DNA of 64,000 bases from Jaapia argillacea MUCL 33604 (Eukaryota > Basidiomycota > Agaricomycetes > Jaapiales > Jaapiaceae), in NCBI GenBank assembly GCA_000697665.1, contig KL197712.1:141981-205980 (forward strand), read 5' to 3'. Each line of letters begins with the position of its first letter. Within the stretch, counting starts at the first letter, position 1. A program made the translations under genes and the position numbers. Of this stretch, positions 1 through 10,992 are shown one piece after another. A model generated the notes under the pieces. It was not told the DNA's origin and searched no databases. It worked only from the letters and a program-made list of their open reading frames with translations.

Positions 1-24
1 TCCTCGCCTGATATTTCGCCCTAG

Positions 25-1611
25 GAACATACCAGAGTGGCCGGCCTATTATCAAGATTACGAGCTTCGCGACAAAGTTTACGGTGATATCCTCCAAGCA
101 ACGACCTCGCCGTTTCTCGCTTAAAGGTAGCGATGGTAGAGACTATCAATACCTTCTGAAAGGTTTGTTAGTGGCCCTCTCGCATAGAACGCCCATTCTG
201 ACAGTGATTCAGGACATGAGGATCTCCGCCAAGACGAGAGAGTGATGCAACTCTTTAGCTTGGTCAACACATTACTTTCTATTGATACAAACAGCTACAA
301 ACGTCGGCTGCACATTCAACGATACTCTGTCATCCCTTTGGCTCCGAACGCAGGCCTATTAGGATGGGTGCAAGACAGCGACACTTTACATGTCCTTGTA
401 CGGGACTATCGCGATTCTCGGAAAGTCCTACTAAACATTGAGTATCGCTTGATGCTGCAGGTGAGGTGTTGATTTTGAATGAGGATGCAAGAGTCCCGCT
501 AATACCGTTGCTCAGATGGCACCTGACTACGAGAATCTCATCCTCCTCCAGAAAGTAGAAGTGTTCGAGTATGCCCTTGAAAACACCACAGGCCAGGATC
601 TCTACCGGGTGCTCTGGTTAAAGAGTGCAAACTCCGAGCATTGGTTGGAGCGCCGCGCCACATATACCCGGTCGCTGGCTGTGAACAGCATGGTCGGTCA
701 CATCCTAGGTCTCGGGGATCGCCACCCTTCCAATATCCTGCTTGAACGCAAGACGGGCAAAGTTGTACACATCGACTTCGGCGACTGTTTTGAAGTGGCT
801 ATGCATCGTGAAAAATTCCCAGAGAAGATCCCTTTCCGCCTAACGAGAATGCTTACGCATGCTATGGAGGTAAAGCTTTTTGATGGTCGTAATATTACTA
901 GAAGTTGACTTGTCTCTAGGTCAGTGGGATTGAAGGAAGTTTCAGGAACACTTGCGAGATCACAATGCAAGTACTTCGTGACAACAAGGAGTCGCTCATG
1001 GCCGTTTTGGAAGCTTTCGTTTATGACCCTCTCATCAACTGGAGGCTGATGCAGCACGATGTCGAAGGTCGCCGTGGAGAAGGTATGGATGCTGTGTCCT
1101 TCCAGTATCTCTCCTAATATCCGCCCTCCCCATCTTCAGAAAACAGTAGCGATCCTGCCCGTGTGGCTGAACTAGCTCGGGTGACTGCTTATCCACAAGG
1201 TCCAACCCGGAAATTAAAGGCAGATGAAAATGACATCTTCAATGGTATGCCCGCATTTCTCAACCTCCTTCCATCCTCATGTCCACTCGACAGAGACTAT
1301 CGGCGAGCCTGGAGCAAAACAGGAAGTGCGCAACGAGCGGGCATTGTTTGTGTACAATCGAGTACAGAACAAGCTCACAGGTAATATGCTCTGCTTCTCC
1401 GCAATTTGTTTCTGTTTTCATCGGTTTTGCCTCTCCTAGGCCGCGACTTCACCCCGGACGTCGTCCTCACTGTGCCAGCTCAGGTGGACAAGTTGATTTT
1501 GCAGGCGACATCGCTTGAAAACCTGTGTCAATGCTTCTCTGGCTGGTACGTAATATCCGTCATGATTGTTCCAGCATCAATCTGATCTCGAGCAGGTGTG
1601 CATTCTGGTGA
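25..1611 (+). CDS. TOR: TOR serine/threonine kinase, C-terminal part (kinase domain and FATC)
   Basis: This is the 3' end of a Target of Rapamycin kinase, the PI3K-related kinase that heads TORC1/TORC2 and couples nutrients to growth. The gene enters from the left edge. Exons read as 25-162, 213-460, 516-869, 920-1082, 1140-1244, 1294-1380, 1440-1545 and 1596-1611, joined in frame. Visible motifs are [16 protein letters not shown], the [15 protein letters not shown] stretch, the catalytic loop [20 protein letters not shown] as the DFG-type metal site, and the FATC end [14 protein letters not shown]. The last exon has only 16 bases and supplies the terminal CAFW, so it is easily missed. Bases 1-24 are intron. 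The family assignment is firm. Which TOR paralog it is cannot be told from this part. Confidence 0.96.
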
Positions 1612-1730
1612 TTTGACAAGGACTATGGATGTAGACGTGGACTTCCTTTTGTATAGTACCCATAGTGTAATATCCAGCAGTAGGAAAGGCCTCAAACAAT
1701 TTTATAGCTTTTAAAAGACTATCATTCACC

Positions 1731-1814
1731 GGCCTGGTGGTCTAGTAGTATGATTCCTTCTTAGGGCGTTCAGTCAATTGGAGGAGGTCCCGGGTTCAAT
1801 TCCCGGCCAGGCCC
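1731..1814 (+). tRNA. tRNA-Pro(AGG) with intron
   Basis: A full cloverleaf can be drawn. The acceptor arms are GGCCTGG and CCAGGCC, the T arm is CCGGG-TTCAATT-CCCGG, and the anticodon stem CCTTC pairs with GGAGG. The loop TTAGGG... gives anticodon AGG at 1763-1765. A 12-base intron (1767-1778) sits one base 3' of the anticodon, the canonical place. A T-run at about 1851-1857 may end Pol III transcription. The mature sequence is the same as the tRNA at 59102-59186. Confidence 0.95.
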
Positions 1815-2016
1815 TAATCAAGTGGCATATTGATCATTTTGTTCTCTTCGTCTTTTTTTGAACTTTTACCATGATTATCCATGGCGAAGATCCTGTGAGT
1901 ACTACCCACAACGCGGAGCACTCCAGATGCACTGAAACGCCAGACATCGATTGATATATTTCTGGCGCATAGATACATGAGTCAAGAAGGACCCACACAA
2001 GCATGTCTAAGTAACC

Positions 2017-2471
2017 CTACCCAGCCCTCACGCGGTGGACTGGTTTAATTTCCATTGGCGGTCCGACACGCGAGTGGTCTGAGGATGCTTTGACGACGAT
2101 GAATGCCAAATCCTGCCCAAAAAAATGACAGAGGGGCAAATGAGAAGTTAACGTCAGGGGTTACAGTTGCAGATACTCACAATGACGAGTGAAGAAAAGC
2201 TCAAGAACGTAAAATCGCGCTTTGGAGAACAGATCACCTCGGATTGTAAGGCCGCGTAGAGGCTTGATGCTTCTTCGTAGCGTTGGTCGGCAGAGTTATC
2301 GCCATGTACCTGCTTTAAGTTGAGCTACGACTTGATACCGCGGTATGCAGCGGATGGATACCCAGTAAATTGCCTCCGTCAGCCATATATCTTCTTTGCG
2401 GACACCAATCTGATAGAGTCTCGTGATGAGTCGAACGAAAGGATCGACGCGGATAGAAAGGCACTGACCAT
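2017..2471 (-). CDS. Orphan family, short member A (91 aa)
   Basis: This is an unrecognised small gene placed in a family by architecture and sequence. Coding exons are 2469-2471 (ATG only), 2362-2409, 2181-2309 and 2017-2112, all split in phase 0. The ATG is followed at once by a GTCAGT donor, as the ATG-only first exons of members D and E are followed by GT. Exon 3 ends FLSFSSLVI and exon 4 starts DLAF, matching the family core. Exon 2 begins IGVRKEDIW, comparable to GGVKLREAT in member E. There is no signal peptide, membrane segment or known domain. It is the most diverged member and lacks the upstream CGTGAC/GTCAC palindrome seen with the other five. It could be a decayed copy, but no stop interrupts the spliced frame. 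The structure is inferred by analogy. Confidence 0.55.
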
Positions 2472-4534
2472 GATGACCTGCGGGGGTCCTCAGATGAAGG
2501 GTATCAAGCCGCTGGGGGGGGCTAGTGAAATATTGCCCAAGCTCGGGCAGCCCTCCAGCGCGTGGACGGTGAGCTTGGTCAAAATATTACAAGCGAAGGC
2601 GTGTACGATTCCAGCCAAGCAACATGACAGGCGGAAATGACTGCCGTCAACCAAGTGGAGCAAGAAGAAATCGATTGAAAAATGGACATTTATTGGCTGT
2701 CGGAGATGTAGGACGCAGGAGGCGGCGAGGCTGCGGAGTGAGGAATTTAGCCTTCGAGGTGATCGACAGGAATCCTGAAAGGGGACCTGTCCATTTTCTG
2801 CGCAAAAAGTCCCGTCGGTAGACGCCTTGATGGTGGAACTAGTCCCAGTCAGACCTGAACTTGGTCGATCGCGATGCTCGCCACAGCTGCCATCAACAGG
2901 ATACCCATCTGGCCGCCCCAACACTCACAGTCGCAAGGCTCCCCCTTGGGTTTGGTTTCCATCGCCAACTCCACGAGCCTACACAACCCAGTGGCCACGA
3001 GGTGTCCCTGGGGGCTGAGGTGAATCACTCGTAAAGCAAGCCTGGAGATCGACGGGCGCTACATATCCTCGCGGAAATTTGGCTCAAGCCTGCAGCCGTA
3101 GCACCTGACCGTGGATTATTTGGATATCTATCCTCCACCGCCTTGAGGGTACTGTCGCCACGCAAGCGATTAACCCATAAAAGAAGAAACAAGGGGTAGT
3201 GGGAAATCGGTCCATCCTATCCATGTGATGTTTCCCCTCGACGTCCCTTACGCCATTGTTTCATAACTGTCTCTGGTGGCCCGCCTACCTTCAGGTCTGT
3301 GAAGTTGATGTGGAGTTTCAAAGCTCCTGTACGACAATGCGGATCCTGGCCCACATTTATTAGCTCCGGGCAATACCAAGAAGGGCGACCGAGAAACCTT
3401 ACTCTTGGCCGACGATAAGTACTTGGTCCCCTTTGTCCATCCCTCAATCGCAGACCCTGAAAGATGGAATTGAGTTAATACTAGGTCCTTAAGCTTCTAG
3501 CGGATGTACTCACCCGCACCGTCGCTCAAAGCCTCTGCTGGGGTTAGCCTACCCATCACACCGCCTACACCAACCCAGCGCCCTCAATCCGGAGATCTTG
3601 TACTTAATCGAGGAACGGCAGGCACACCAGGAGAAGTTTCAAGCTCGAAAAGATCACTATAGTCGCCAACGATCGCGTCAATATAACAAAATTGTAGGTG
3701 TATACGATGCAGCCATCGTGATCCAGATCGAAACCTTCTGCTGGCGATGAGAAGGATCCTTTACCGAGTGGTCCGTACGTAACCCAGGATTCGGATCGTC
3801 GTTCCAAGTTCTCAACCTGGTTCTCAACCACCCGAGACTTCAAGCTTCATGGTACCTCCTTATACCCCATCAGGTTTGCCCTGGCTTTCGGAGCACTCCT
3901 GATCGAGGTGAACCTGTATTCCTCTTTCAATAACCTTCAAAGCCACACAACCTTATCGAATACCCACCAGCCGCCTCACTACACAAGGAAGTGGGGGTTA
4001 TCCGCGTCAAGGTCCCCGTCAACATCAACAACTCGCCCTCTACTATGTTTCCCCCCTTCGTATCTACCTCTCAACCTTGCGCGGCCCACCTCTCGGCGCA
4101 CTCGCAGGACTTCTGGTCAATACACGCCCAGTCTGCATTTTGGATGGTATTGAAGACAGGGTCGCCCTCCTCAACTACTCCATACCAAGTCCAAACATGC
4201 ATATGATAGTTTATAACAATACATTTATCATTGCACTTTCGCTATCCCTCGACTCCCAACACTCTAACCAGCTCGGACTCAACTACACATTCCTTCATCA
4301 ACTGTGAGAGTTGTAATTCACCACTAAGTATCGGTTGCCATCGCTCTCAACAGCACTGCGAGGGAGTCGGAATTGACTCGGACGGCGAGGGATATCAGAC
4401 AATCAAAGTGATTACAGCCAGAGGAGACTTCTCCAGTCATACAATCTAATCACAACAAAAAAAGTATTTAAAAAAACATCAACAACGAAAATCGTCCTTC
4501 GTCGAACCCACAAAAACAATCATCACCAGATCCC
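2472..4534. other. Stretch without a recognised gene
   Basis: About 2 kb between orphan gene A and the gene ending at 4535. It has several open frames of 60-144 codons on both strands, but none shows a known motif or a supported exon chain. The part next to 2472 should hold the promoter of gene A. The part near 4430-4530 is A-rich and is probably 3' flank of the neighbouring minus-strand gene. Confidence 0.5.
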
Positions 4535-6596
4535 CTACCCTCGATACCTACCCGTACTACTCTTACTCCGTCCATACCGTCTTTCCATCTCCCTCGCCCT
4601 CATCCGCTGCTCCCTCACACTAATCATCATATCTCGCGCCACAGGTGACAGCTCTGAGGACGATGCAGTAGAGGGTCGATCAGGGACTTGTAGAGCAGAA
4701 CGAGTCCGCATGGGTGTCATGGGCGGAAGGTCTCCTAACTGTTTAGTATTCATAATTGTGCCTAGGAAACAAATCGTTCATTAAGATGCACAGATCAAAA
4801 TAAGTCGCGAAATAGATATACTCACGGATATGACGCCTGGTCGTAGGAACGTTCTCAGGTGACGGTGTGTTTTCCTTATCGTATCGCTGTCCTACAACGT
4901 CCAACCGTTGTTGACCTAGTTGGTTCTGCGTTGTAGAAGAGAGTTTCGACGTCGAGGCATAATTGGTATGCAACTCCTTCACCTCGGACCGTCGATGCGA
5001 AGGACGACGCGGCATCTTCGTGAAAATATCACTCGACTCCGACAAATCCTCAATAGTCTCCATCCTCCTCTTAACATCCGCTTGCAACTGCGTCGGCACG
5101 GATTTGAGCGGTGGGCGAGGACCGCGAGGAATTCGACTACTCGCATTCGAGTTCGATTTAGAAATGGAAACAGACGGCTGATGTGAATCGTAAATGGAAG
5201 ACATGTCGAATGCAGCTGGGTTGAGAATGGTAGACATGGAGATCGTATCTGGTTCTGCTTCTTGAGAAGTGGGGAAAATCTGAAGCTGGGTATCATCATG
5301 GAGGGGTATCGCAATATCGGGAGATTCGGATCGAGAAGGTAAACTCTCCGACTCGGAGGAGGTTGATTGTAAAGTGCTTCCTGTGGATGAAGGAATGAGA
5401 GGAGGAAGTGGTTTTTCCTCGGGTGGAGGTGGAGGCGCCAACGGTGCGCTGGGTTTTCGTTTTTCGGTCAGGAATCCGAAAACTTGAGAAGCTGGAAGAG
5501 GGGTCTTCGGATCCGCAAGACGAGCACCATCATGTGAATCTTGGGAAGTCTCGGTTTCAGAGCTTAGTTCTACTCTCAATGAAGATATAGAAGGGTAGTT
5601 TTCGGATCCGTTCATGGCGTCTGAAAGATCGTGGGTCGTAGAGAATGAATTGTTCATGGTCGTGTGGTGGAAAGGAGGGTGGGGTAAGAGAGGGTTGAAT
5701 GTCATGTCGAAAGTCGCAGATAATGCGGATTGCAAGGACGTCGTGCTCTGGGCTCCTTCCCTATAATCATGAAGCAGTTCAGTATCAATCCATTCACATG
5801 ACAGATGCCACCCACTCTAGGAAACGCTCAGCCCATGAGATATCACCTTCAAATGTTTCATCGTGTTCATTTGAAGAAGGTTCGCCAAGAAGTTGACGAA
5901 GCGTCGACCCCGTCCGTTTAACCTGTTCCCGCCCAACACCACGATCACGATCTTCAATGTGATTTTCAGGAGGTGTATTCGAAAAGGCCTGTGAACTAAC
6001 TCGTCCGTCTTCATCGTACCAGTTCAACAAACTGGCAACTGAAGGATCACGACGAAGCGCTGATAACCTGTTCTTATCTCGTGGTGTGACGGGAACATCC
6101 TTGGGATTGACTGGCTTTCGCCGCACTCTTCTTCGAGGAGTCTTCGCATCGTCGTCCTCAGCGGGTTTAGGAGGGGTGGAGAACTCGGCGGGTTTAAGGA
6201 CTTCACGACCGTGGACGGTAACAACGTAAGTTCCTGAACGTTGTACGGCGGCAGAGCGGGGAGGAGGAGTAGCGCAGGGTGTAGTTGTGAGACTGTTAAT
6301 GGGATGGGCTAAATTTGGAATCAGACCGAGAAACCAAGGAAAGGAAGTGAACTGGGCGACTCACGCAAGGGTGGCATAGATGTATAGTCTAGCTCTGTAA
6401 CGACAGAAAAATGAGCGGAAGAGGAGCGCAGTAAGCGACTGGCAGCATCCTCCGGGTCCTGCTCTAGTTGGAGTCCTCGCCGAGTCTGCTCATAAGGTTG
6501 AGCAAACTCCACGTCGAATTCGGGAGGAGTAGACTTTTTGCCGTTCTTCTTGCCCTTTCTGCTAGCGATGGAGAAAAAACGCTGAAAGAAACCCAT
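4535..6596 (-). CDS. Low-complexity Ser/Pro-rich protein with KEN box (628 aa)
   Basis: Four exons join in frame: 6365-6596, 5816-6308, 4826-5760 and 4535-4761 (1,887 bases). The N-terminus MGFFQRFFSIASRKGKKNGKK is basic. A middle stretch, TPRDKNRLSALRRDPSVASL, looks more conserved than the rest and is followed by NWYDEDG. Long Ser/Pro/Thr-rich segments follow, including a poly-Pro run. A KEN box sits in YDKENTPSPENVP, which also offers SP/TP sites. The C-terminus is highly charged (REQRMRAREMERRYGRS). I do not recognise a named family. The KEN box and SP/TP sites would suit a cell-cycle-regulated protein, but that is inference. The 5' leader probably lies in 6597-6780, between this gene and the divergent DUF202 gene. 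Confidence 0.75.
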
Positions 6597-6985
6597 TGCA
6601 GCTGTCGTGATCCTTGCAGGGGAGTGCTTGAGATATTATCGTAGGGACCGCGATAGAATATATCTGAGAACAACGGAAAGGATGCAAGTCACTTGGTCTC
6701 CTTGGTAAATCACGAACCACGACCAAATAGCCGACAACAACGCGTCGCGTTCGTGACGTAATAATGTGACACTCCACCAGATGATGTGACAGTGTGATGC
6801 TAAATTTCCGATAGCCCCGCCCAGCCGCCTCTTCGCCCTTCGATCGACCCTGACAATGGTGACAAATGTCTTGAGGTATTACTTAAAAATACTCCCTCGG
6901 ATCCGTCAAATGGAATACCGGGATAGCCAGTTGGTCTTGACGCTCATCTACGATTCTTCACGAAGATAACGACCAACAACGAAAT
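6597..6985. promoter_or_regulatory. Divergent intergenic region, two head-to-head genes
   Basis: These 389 bases separate the minus-strand gene starting at 6596 from the DUF202 gene starting at 6986, so they should carry both promoters. A TGACGTAA site resembling a CRE/ATF element lies near 6751-6758. Both transcripts need leaders here. No further gene is seen. Confidence 0.45.
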
Positions 6986-7415
6986 ATGCCCTTGGAAGTC
7001 CATAACGTGGGCAGCGCCGCCAGAGACTTTTGCATGATCGAGCGCAACCTCCTATCTCACTTCAAACTCGCCCTCCTCTTATCACTCATATCTTCATCTG
7101 TCCTGCTTCGTGCGAAGTTGACTTCAGATGAGGCGCCCGCAAGTGGTTCAGGGAAAGACGCAGCGTTACCTATGGCCACTCTCCAAATGGTAGCTGCATT
7201 GATATCGGTCGGGGCAGGCTTATGGGAGTATCAGACGAGTTGTCAGGACTTGAGAGATGAAAGGGCTTTTTTGGCTGCGACAAAGTAAGTTTCCCTTTGA
7301 AACTTTTAGCCTGGCTGACACCATATTCAGGCCACATTTCGCAATCATGACCATCGTAGCTGGAGTCGTTTTAACGACTTGTGTCCTATTGCTCGCCGAA
7401 CCCACCGAGTTATGA
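6986..7415 (+). CDS. DUF202 family membrane protein (127 aa)
   Basis: Two exons, 6986-7284 and 7331-7415, are joined by a 46-base intron in phase 2. The protein has the DUF202 layout: a conserved N-terminal block (SAARDFCMIERNLLSHFKLAL, matching RD-x-LA-x-ER-x-FLA-x-x-R of the family) leading into membrane segment 1 (about residues 27-45), segment 2 (about 63-82, LQMVAALISVGAGLW) and segment 3 (about 104-124, AIMTIVAGVVLTTCVLLLA). Its length is normal for the family. Fungal DUF202 proteins include vacuolar or ER membrane proteins related to part of the VTC chaperones. The exact role here is unknown. Family assignment is good. Confidence 0.85.
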
Positions 7416-7622
7416 TGGATAATCATGGACATATCAACCAGAAGCGACGCTTTCCAGCGCCCATCCTATCACACCACCCAGCGTTCTCAGCCCTCCCAAT
7501 TTCCCTAGACCGCAATTCTCCCTGTAGCCTTACTCTCCAATGTACATCAATAGCATTACTATAGACGCGCACTCATGTACTCCAAAAAGCCTTCAACGGG
7601 CAGGGTATGAAATCCAAAGCTA

Positions 7623-9403
7623 TCAACCAAAACACTTGTCCCAATCCCCCTTTCCATCATGCCTAGCATACGACTGACTCTTCACAAACTTCTTCAACGT
7701 ACATAACCCGTTTCCCTTTCCACAAAACTCCAAAGGTTGCAACGCATCGTTCACCAACACCCTCACCCATTCCTTCTTCACCAACCCTCTCCCCTTCCCC
7801 TTCGCACACTGCAACTTCTCCACAACCATCCGTGCGGAGAACGGTACCATACGACTAGCTATCCACGTCCTACCATGCTCATCTGCCAAGGCAGTGGGAT
7901 CTAAGTCTTTGTCCTGTTTGAACAAGCCCATCGCAGAATATATCGCAATCATGGTATTTTCATGCGAAAAGTCGGCGTAGACGCTCCGACCGAGAGGGAA
8001 CGTTTCTGGCGACGAATCGAGGGTGTGGTTGGTTTGTGTATTGTCGCGGACTGGTTTCCCCATGAGCCGTGCCAGAAGTTCGTTGAGGTATCCAACGCCT
8101 TGAACCGGGCCCAGTTCTTGTCCGTACCTATATCACACACAAGCCCGCCATAATCGTCATGAGCAGCAGAAACACGGATAAAGTGATACAGAACGCACCC
8201 TGTCCTGTAATACTTCTGTAAATCCCCATAATACTCAAACCCCTCCCATTCCTCCTCACCAAACAACGCGCAAAAATCACTCTTGGGCAGATCAACACCC
8301 AAGGCTACAGTTTCTAACGGACACAAGGCCATTAACTTGAAAGCATCTTCGTCATTCAAATCCGCTCCTGGCGCCGCTGCATTCAGACGGGCAGTGGTGT
8401 TGGGTAAGAAGACTGAACGCCATGTCTTGAGGTATTTGCTTTCTGAGCCGACATTAGGGCACATGGCGTTTTGGAGAGTGTCGTTCGACTGTGGGAAGAG
8501 GGAGAGATTAGACTATATGTGAGGTGAAGATGATGAAGAGACTTGCTTTTTCTGAGATGACCACGGAGAGAGATGGCAAGTATTTGTAGCGGCTTGCAAC
8601 GGCGAACCCTGAAGAAACCATTGACGACAGTCGAATTTCAGACAAGAAAACATTTCTTACCAGCCGTCCAGTTCATAGCAGAGTCAACAACTCGTTCCGA
8701 ACCAGAAGCTCGGACGAACGGAAGGTTCTCACCACTGACTAGAGAAGAGTATCGGCTAAAAGCCACCATTCCCGCTTCAAAAGACCTACGAAACAGTGAG
8801 CCCTCCGAGTTGAACGACAATCTAACGAAAACTTACTGCTCAGCTCCAAGCGGTACAAGATCATCCGCTCCCAAGAAATATGAATGATTTCGCAAGAAGT
8901 TAAGACGCGGGTCCTTGAACTCGTCCGCTCGTTGCATCTTTGCAATGGCTTGTTTGAAATCAGGAGGGTCGTCGGCTGTGGGATACCGTGCTCCATGCCG
9001 TTGCAACTGTGATCATGTCAACGCAAGGCCGAGGTAGTAATGGAGCTGAACTCACGATATGGACCTACAAAGTCCCATCTTTCTTAGCCCTGCCAGGGTG
9101 CACGGGTAAGTGCGGAGCGAAACTCACCTGCTTCACTTCACAGCCTTTGGGTGGCGGCGCATACTCTGCCATAGGCGTATACGGGCGATATTGTGCCCAG
9201 TACTTCTGTATGTCGCCTCCATCGACGTTCTGTGTAGACAACTGCGGAACCTGACGGCCAAGGGCAACATTCCACGCCGAAAGGAGCAGCAGCGAAGCGA
9301 CGACAAGACTGAACCTCAATAGGGACCACGATTTGCTAGAGGTGGATTCACGAAGTCGAGTATGAGTTTCGACCGGAAGGAGTGGTTGCTTTTCTCCATC
9401 CAT
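7623..9403 (-). CDS. Phytase-type histidine acid phosphatase (478 aa)
   Basis: Clade-2 histidine phosphatase of the fungal phytase type, releasing phosphate from phytate or other phosphomonoesters. Exons are 9128-9403, 9056-9064, 8837-9006, 8661-8785, 8547-8608, 8199-8488 and 7623-8127, totalling 1,437 bases in frame. The catalytic motif RHGARYP is at residues 98-104. Family blocks FVRASGSERVVDSA, LGPVQGVGYLNELLARL and YADFSHEN follow. The proton-donor pair, HD in Aspergillus PhyA, reads His366-Glu367 here. Exon 2 has 9 bases and restores CEVKQVHILQRHG. The intron after 8547 is GC-AG. The start at 9403 is the first ATG. The N-terminus (MDGEKQPLLP... then a hydrophobic stretch at about 27-50) looks like a type II signal-anchor rather than a plain signal peptide, so the enzyme may be membrane-tethered or cleaved later. 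Confidence 0.92.
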
Positions 9404-9793
9404 TGAACAGTATCGTATGCGGGGGTAGGTAGATGGCAACGGTGGAGCGTGAATACCGAGGTTTTATACCAGCTATGCGGTTTAGTTTGCGACGACAATG
9501 CTGGAGACATGCAGCAGGCATGCATGTCATCATAGATAAGGTAGAAGACAGAGATAGAGTTGGCAGGTATCCAAGTCCACCGTGCATCATGATCGGCGTC
9601 ATGGCTTTGTGCTTGTGTGACCGGAAATTGCGAGCCTTCAATCATTCGCATCGTGCACCCTGGTAGGACCAACGAAAATTAAGGCTACATATCCTGTACA
9701 TATATATCCTACCCCTTACCATCTCATACCAAACGACCACTAGGCCGCCATCGTCTGTACCATTAATATTCTCTGTATTCATCCAAGCTCAGA

Positions 9794-9877
9794 ATGGAAG
9801 CTCCTCAGCCTCTTCAGGACACTTTGCCAACTACCGTAGCTCATTCGGTGTTCCACCGTCCAGCTCACCCAACATGA
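9794..9877 (+). CDS. Possible 27-codon upstream ORF
   Basis: This short ORF starts MEAPQPLQDTL and its stop codon overlaps the start of the next ORF as ATGA at 9874-9877. Such an overlap is compatible with re-initiation on one transcript, or it may be chance. No family was recognised. It lies about 390 bases from the divergent phytase start. Confidence 0.25.
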   Translation: MEAPQPLQDTLPTTVAHSVFHRPAHPT

Positions 9878-10224
9878 TCCTGATAATGGCTGAATACCTT
9901 CTCACCTACGGAGAATCACAACGATGGGCGAAGAGACGTGGAATCAAACTTAAGAAAGCCTCGCTTTGCACCTCTATGAACGATCTATTCAAACGCATGC
10001 ACCTCGACCACGCCTTTGATGCCACCCCAGTTGATTGGCCTCGTGGTCACCGGACTGCAGGAGTTAAACGTCGTGCCATGATCCTATTGACTGGGGTGAC
10101 ATTGAAGGACCCAAAAGCCAATATTTATCGATGGGATGAAGTAGAGGAATCGTGTTCGCTCTTGTGTCCTTATCTATCCAAGACTGAGGGTCGTTCAAAT
10201 CCCCAGCGTGTGAGAGTCAAATAG
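9874..10224 (+). CDS. Small hypothetical protein (116 aa)
   Basis: A single open frame beginning MILIMAEYLLTYGESQRWAK and ending NPQRVRVK. It is basic and moderately helical, with no membrane segment after residue 12 and no motif I can name. It ends exactly where homology to the unit 1 repeat begins (about 10225), so it was probably not part of the duplicated unit. No intron is needed. It could be an orphan gene or the broken end of an older one. Confidence 0.4.
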   Translation: MILIMAEYLLTYGESQRWAKRRGIKLKKASLCTSMNDLFKRMHLDHAFDATPVDWPRGHRTAGVKRRAMILLTGVTLKDPKANIYRWDEVEESCSLLCPYLSKTEGRSNPQRVRVK

Positions 10225-10386
10225 ATCTATTGATCAACAGGAGCAGGACCGGATGACATAGGGTGCGCAACCAGGATGAAGAAAGGAACGAGTGAAGGAA
10301 GCAAATGGATAGGTCTTTTTAGAAAACAATCGCGGACGAATAATCCATCAAACAGGAGTCGACCAGCGGCATGGCAAACACCAAGG

Positions 10387-10992
10387 CTAATTCGATAAGT
10401 CCACGGAGGACAAAGTAGGAAGAGGTTTGGAAGGTCTGCTAGAACCTGCCATCGCTCCCTGACATTTTCTCTTGATAGCGAGAGCCAGGTCCTAGAGACA
10501 TGACATTAGTACATGAAAAAGACGATTAAAAGTAGGAACTCACAATGACGAGGGTCGAAAATCGCTTCCGACTATGACGCGACGGAGGCCGCGTCCCTTC
10601 CTCTGCAGCTAGGCTGTCGAGAGCTACCTGAAGATTGATAACGTCCGTGTTGTCTGCGACTTCGGGGGCAATCTCTGGCTGAAATGCGACACGACGTTGA
10701 GTACAAAGACGGTATGAGAGTGTGTCGACAACATACCCAAGTCAAAGTCGGGAAGAACATTGGGTCGTCGTATGGATAGTCCACAGTCATCTGCGCATAC
10801 AATCAACTTACCGCCAAGATCGCGAACAAGAAATAAAGGGGGACTGACAGTGACAGGATCCACCGGCCTCGTTGGAGACGACCTTGCATACGTATGATTG
10901 TAAGAGCGGCGATCAGGGGCTACATCTCGCGTATTCTGCGTCTGGGTAACAACCAAGGTGAACGCTGGCAAAGACTCCTCAAGAACACGCAT
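10387..10992 (-). CDS. Orphan family, long member 1 (145 aa)
   Basis: Exons 10849-10992, 10737-10790, 10544-10678 and 10387-10491 (48+18+45+35 codons) are all joined in phase 0. The protein starts MRVLEESLPAFTLVVTQTQ; exon 2 encodes MTVDYPYDDPMFFPTLTW; exon 3 carries the family core NLQVALDSL and ends RKRFSTLVI; exon 4 begins DLALAIKRKCQG. The first intron starts GTCAGT, has 58 bases and ends after a CTGAT-like branch site. Reading through it would put exon 2 in another frame, but the three copies differ there only at positions that are synonymous in the spliced frame. No known domain, signal peptide or membrane segment. A TATTTAA box lies about 110 bases upstream. Whole in all three units. 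Function unknown. Confidence 0.7.

Noticed and set aside
9404-9439. Longer phytase N-terminus beginning 12 codons upstream
   Set aside because: That upstream position is TTG, not ATG. The first ATG is at 9403.
10737-10848. A 21-base intron (GTAAGT...CGCAG) before exon 2 of long member 1
   Set aside because: Too short for a spliceosomal intron, and the GTAAGT is absent from unit 2. The 58-base intron with the GTCAGT donor is present in all three copies.
10624-10992. Continuous 122-codon reading of the long orphan gene (exon 1 through LIVCADDCGLSIRRPNVLPDFDLGM)
   Set aside because: Copies differ here only by changes that are silent in the spliced frame. The continuous reading also stops without the conserved FSTLV/DLA core.
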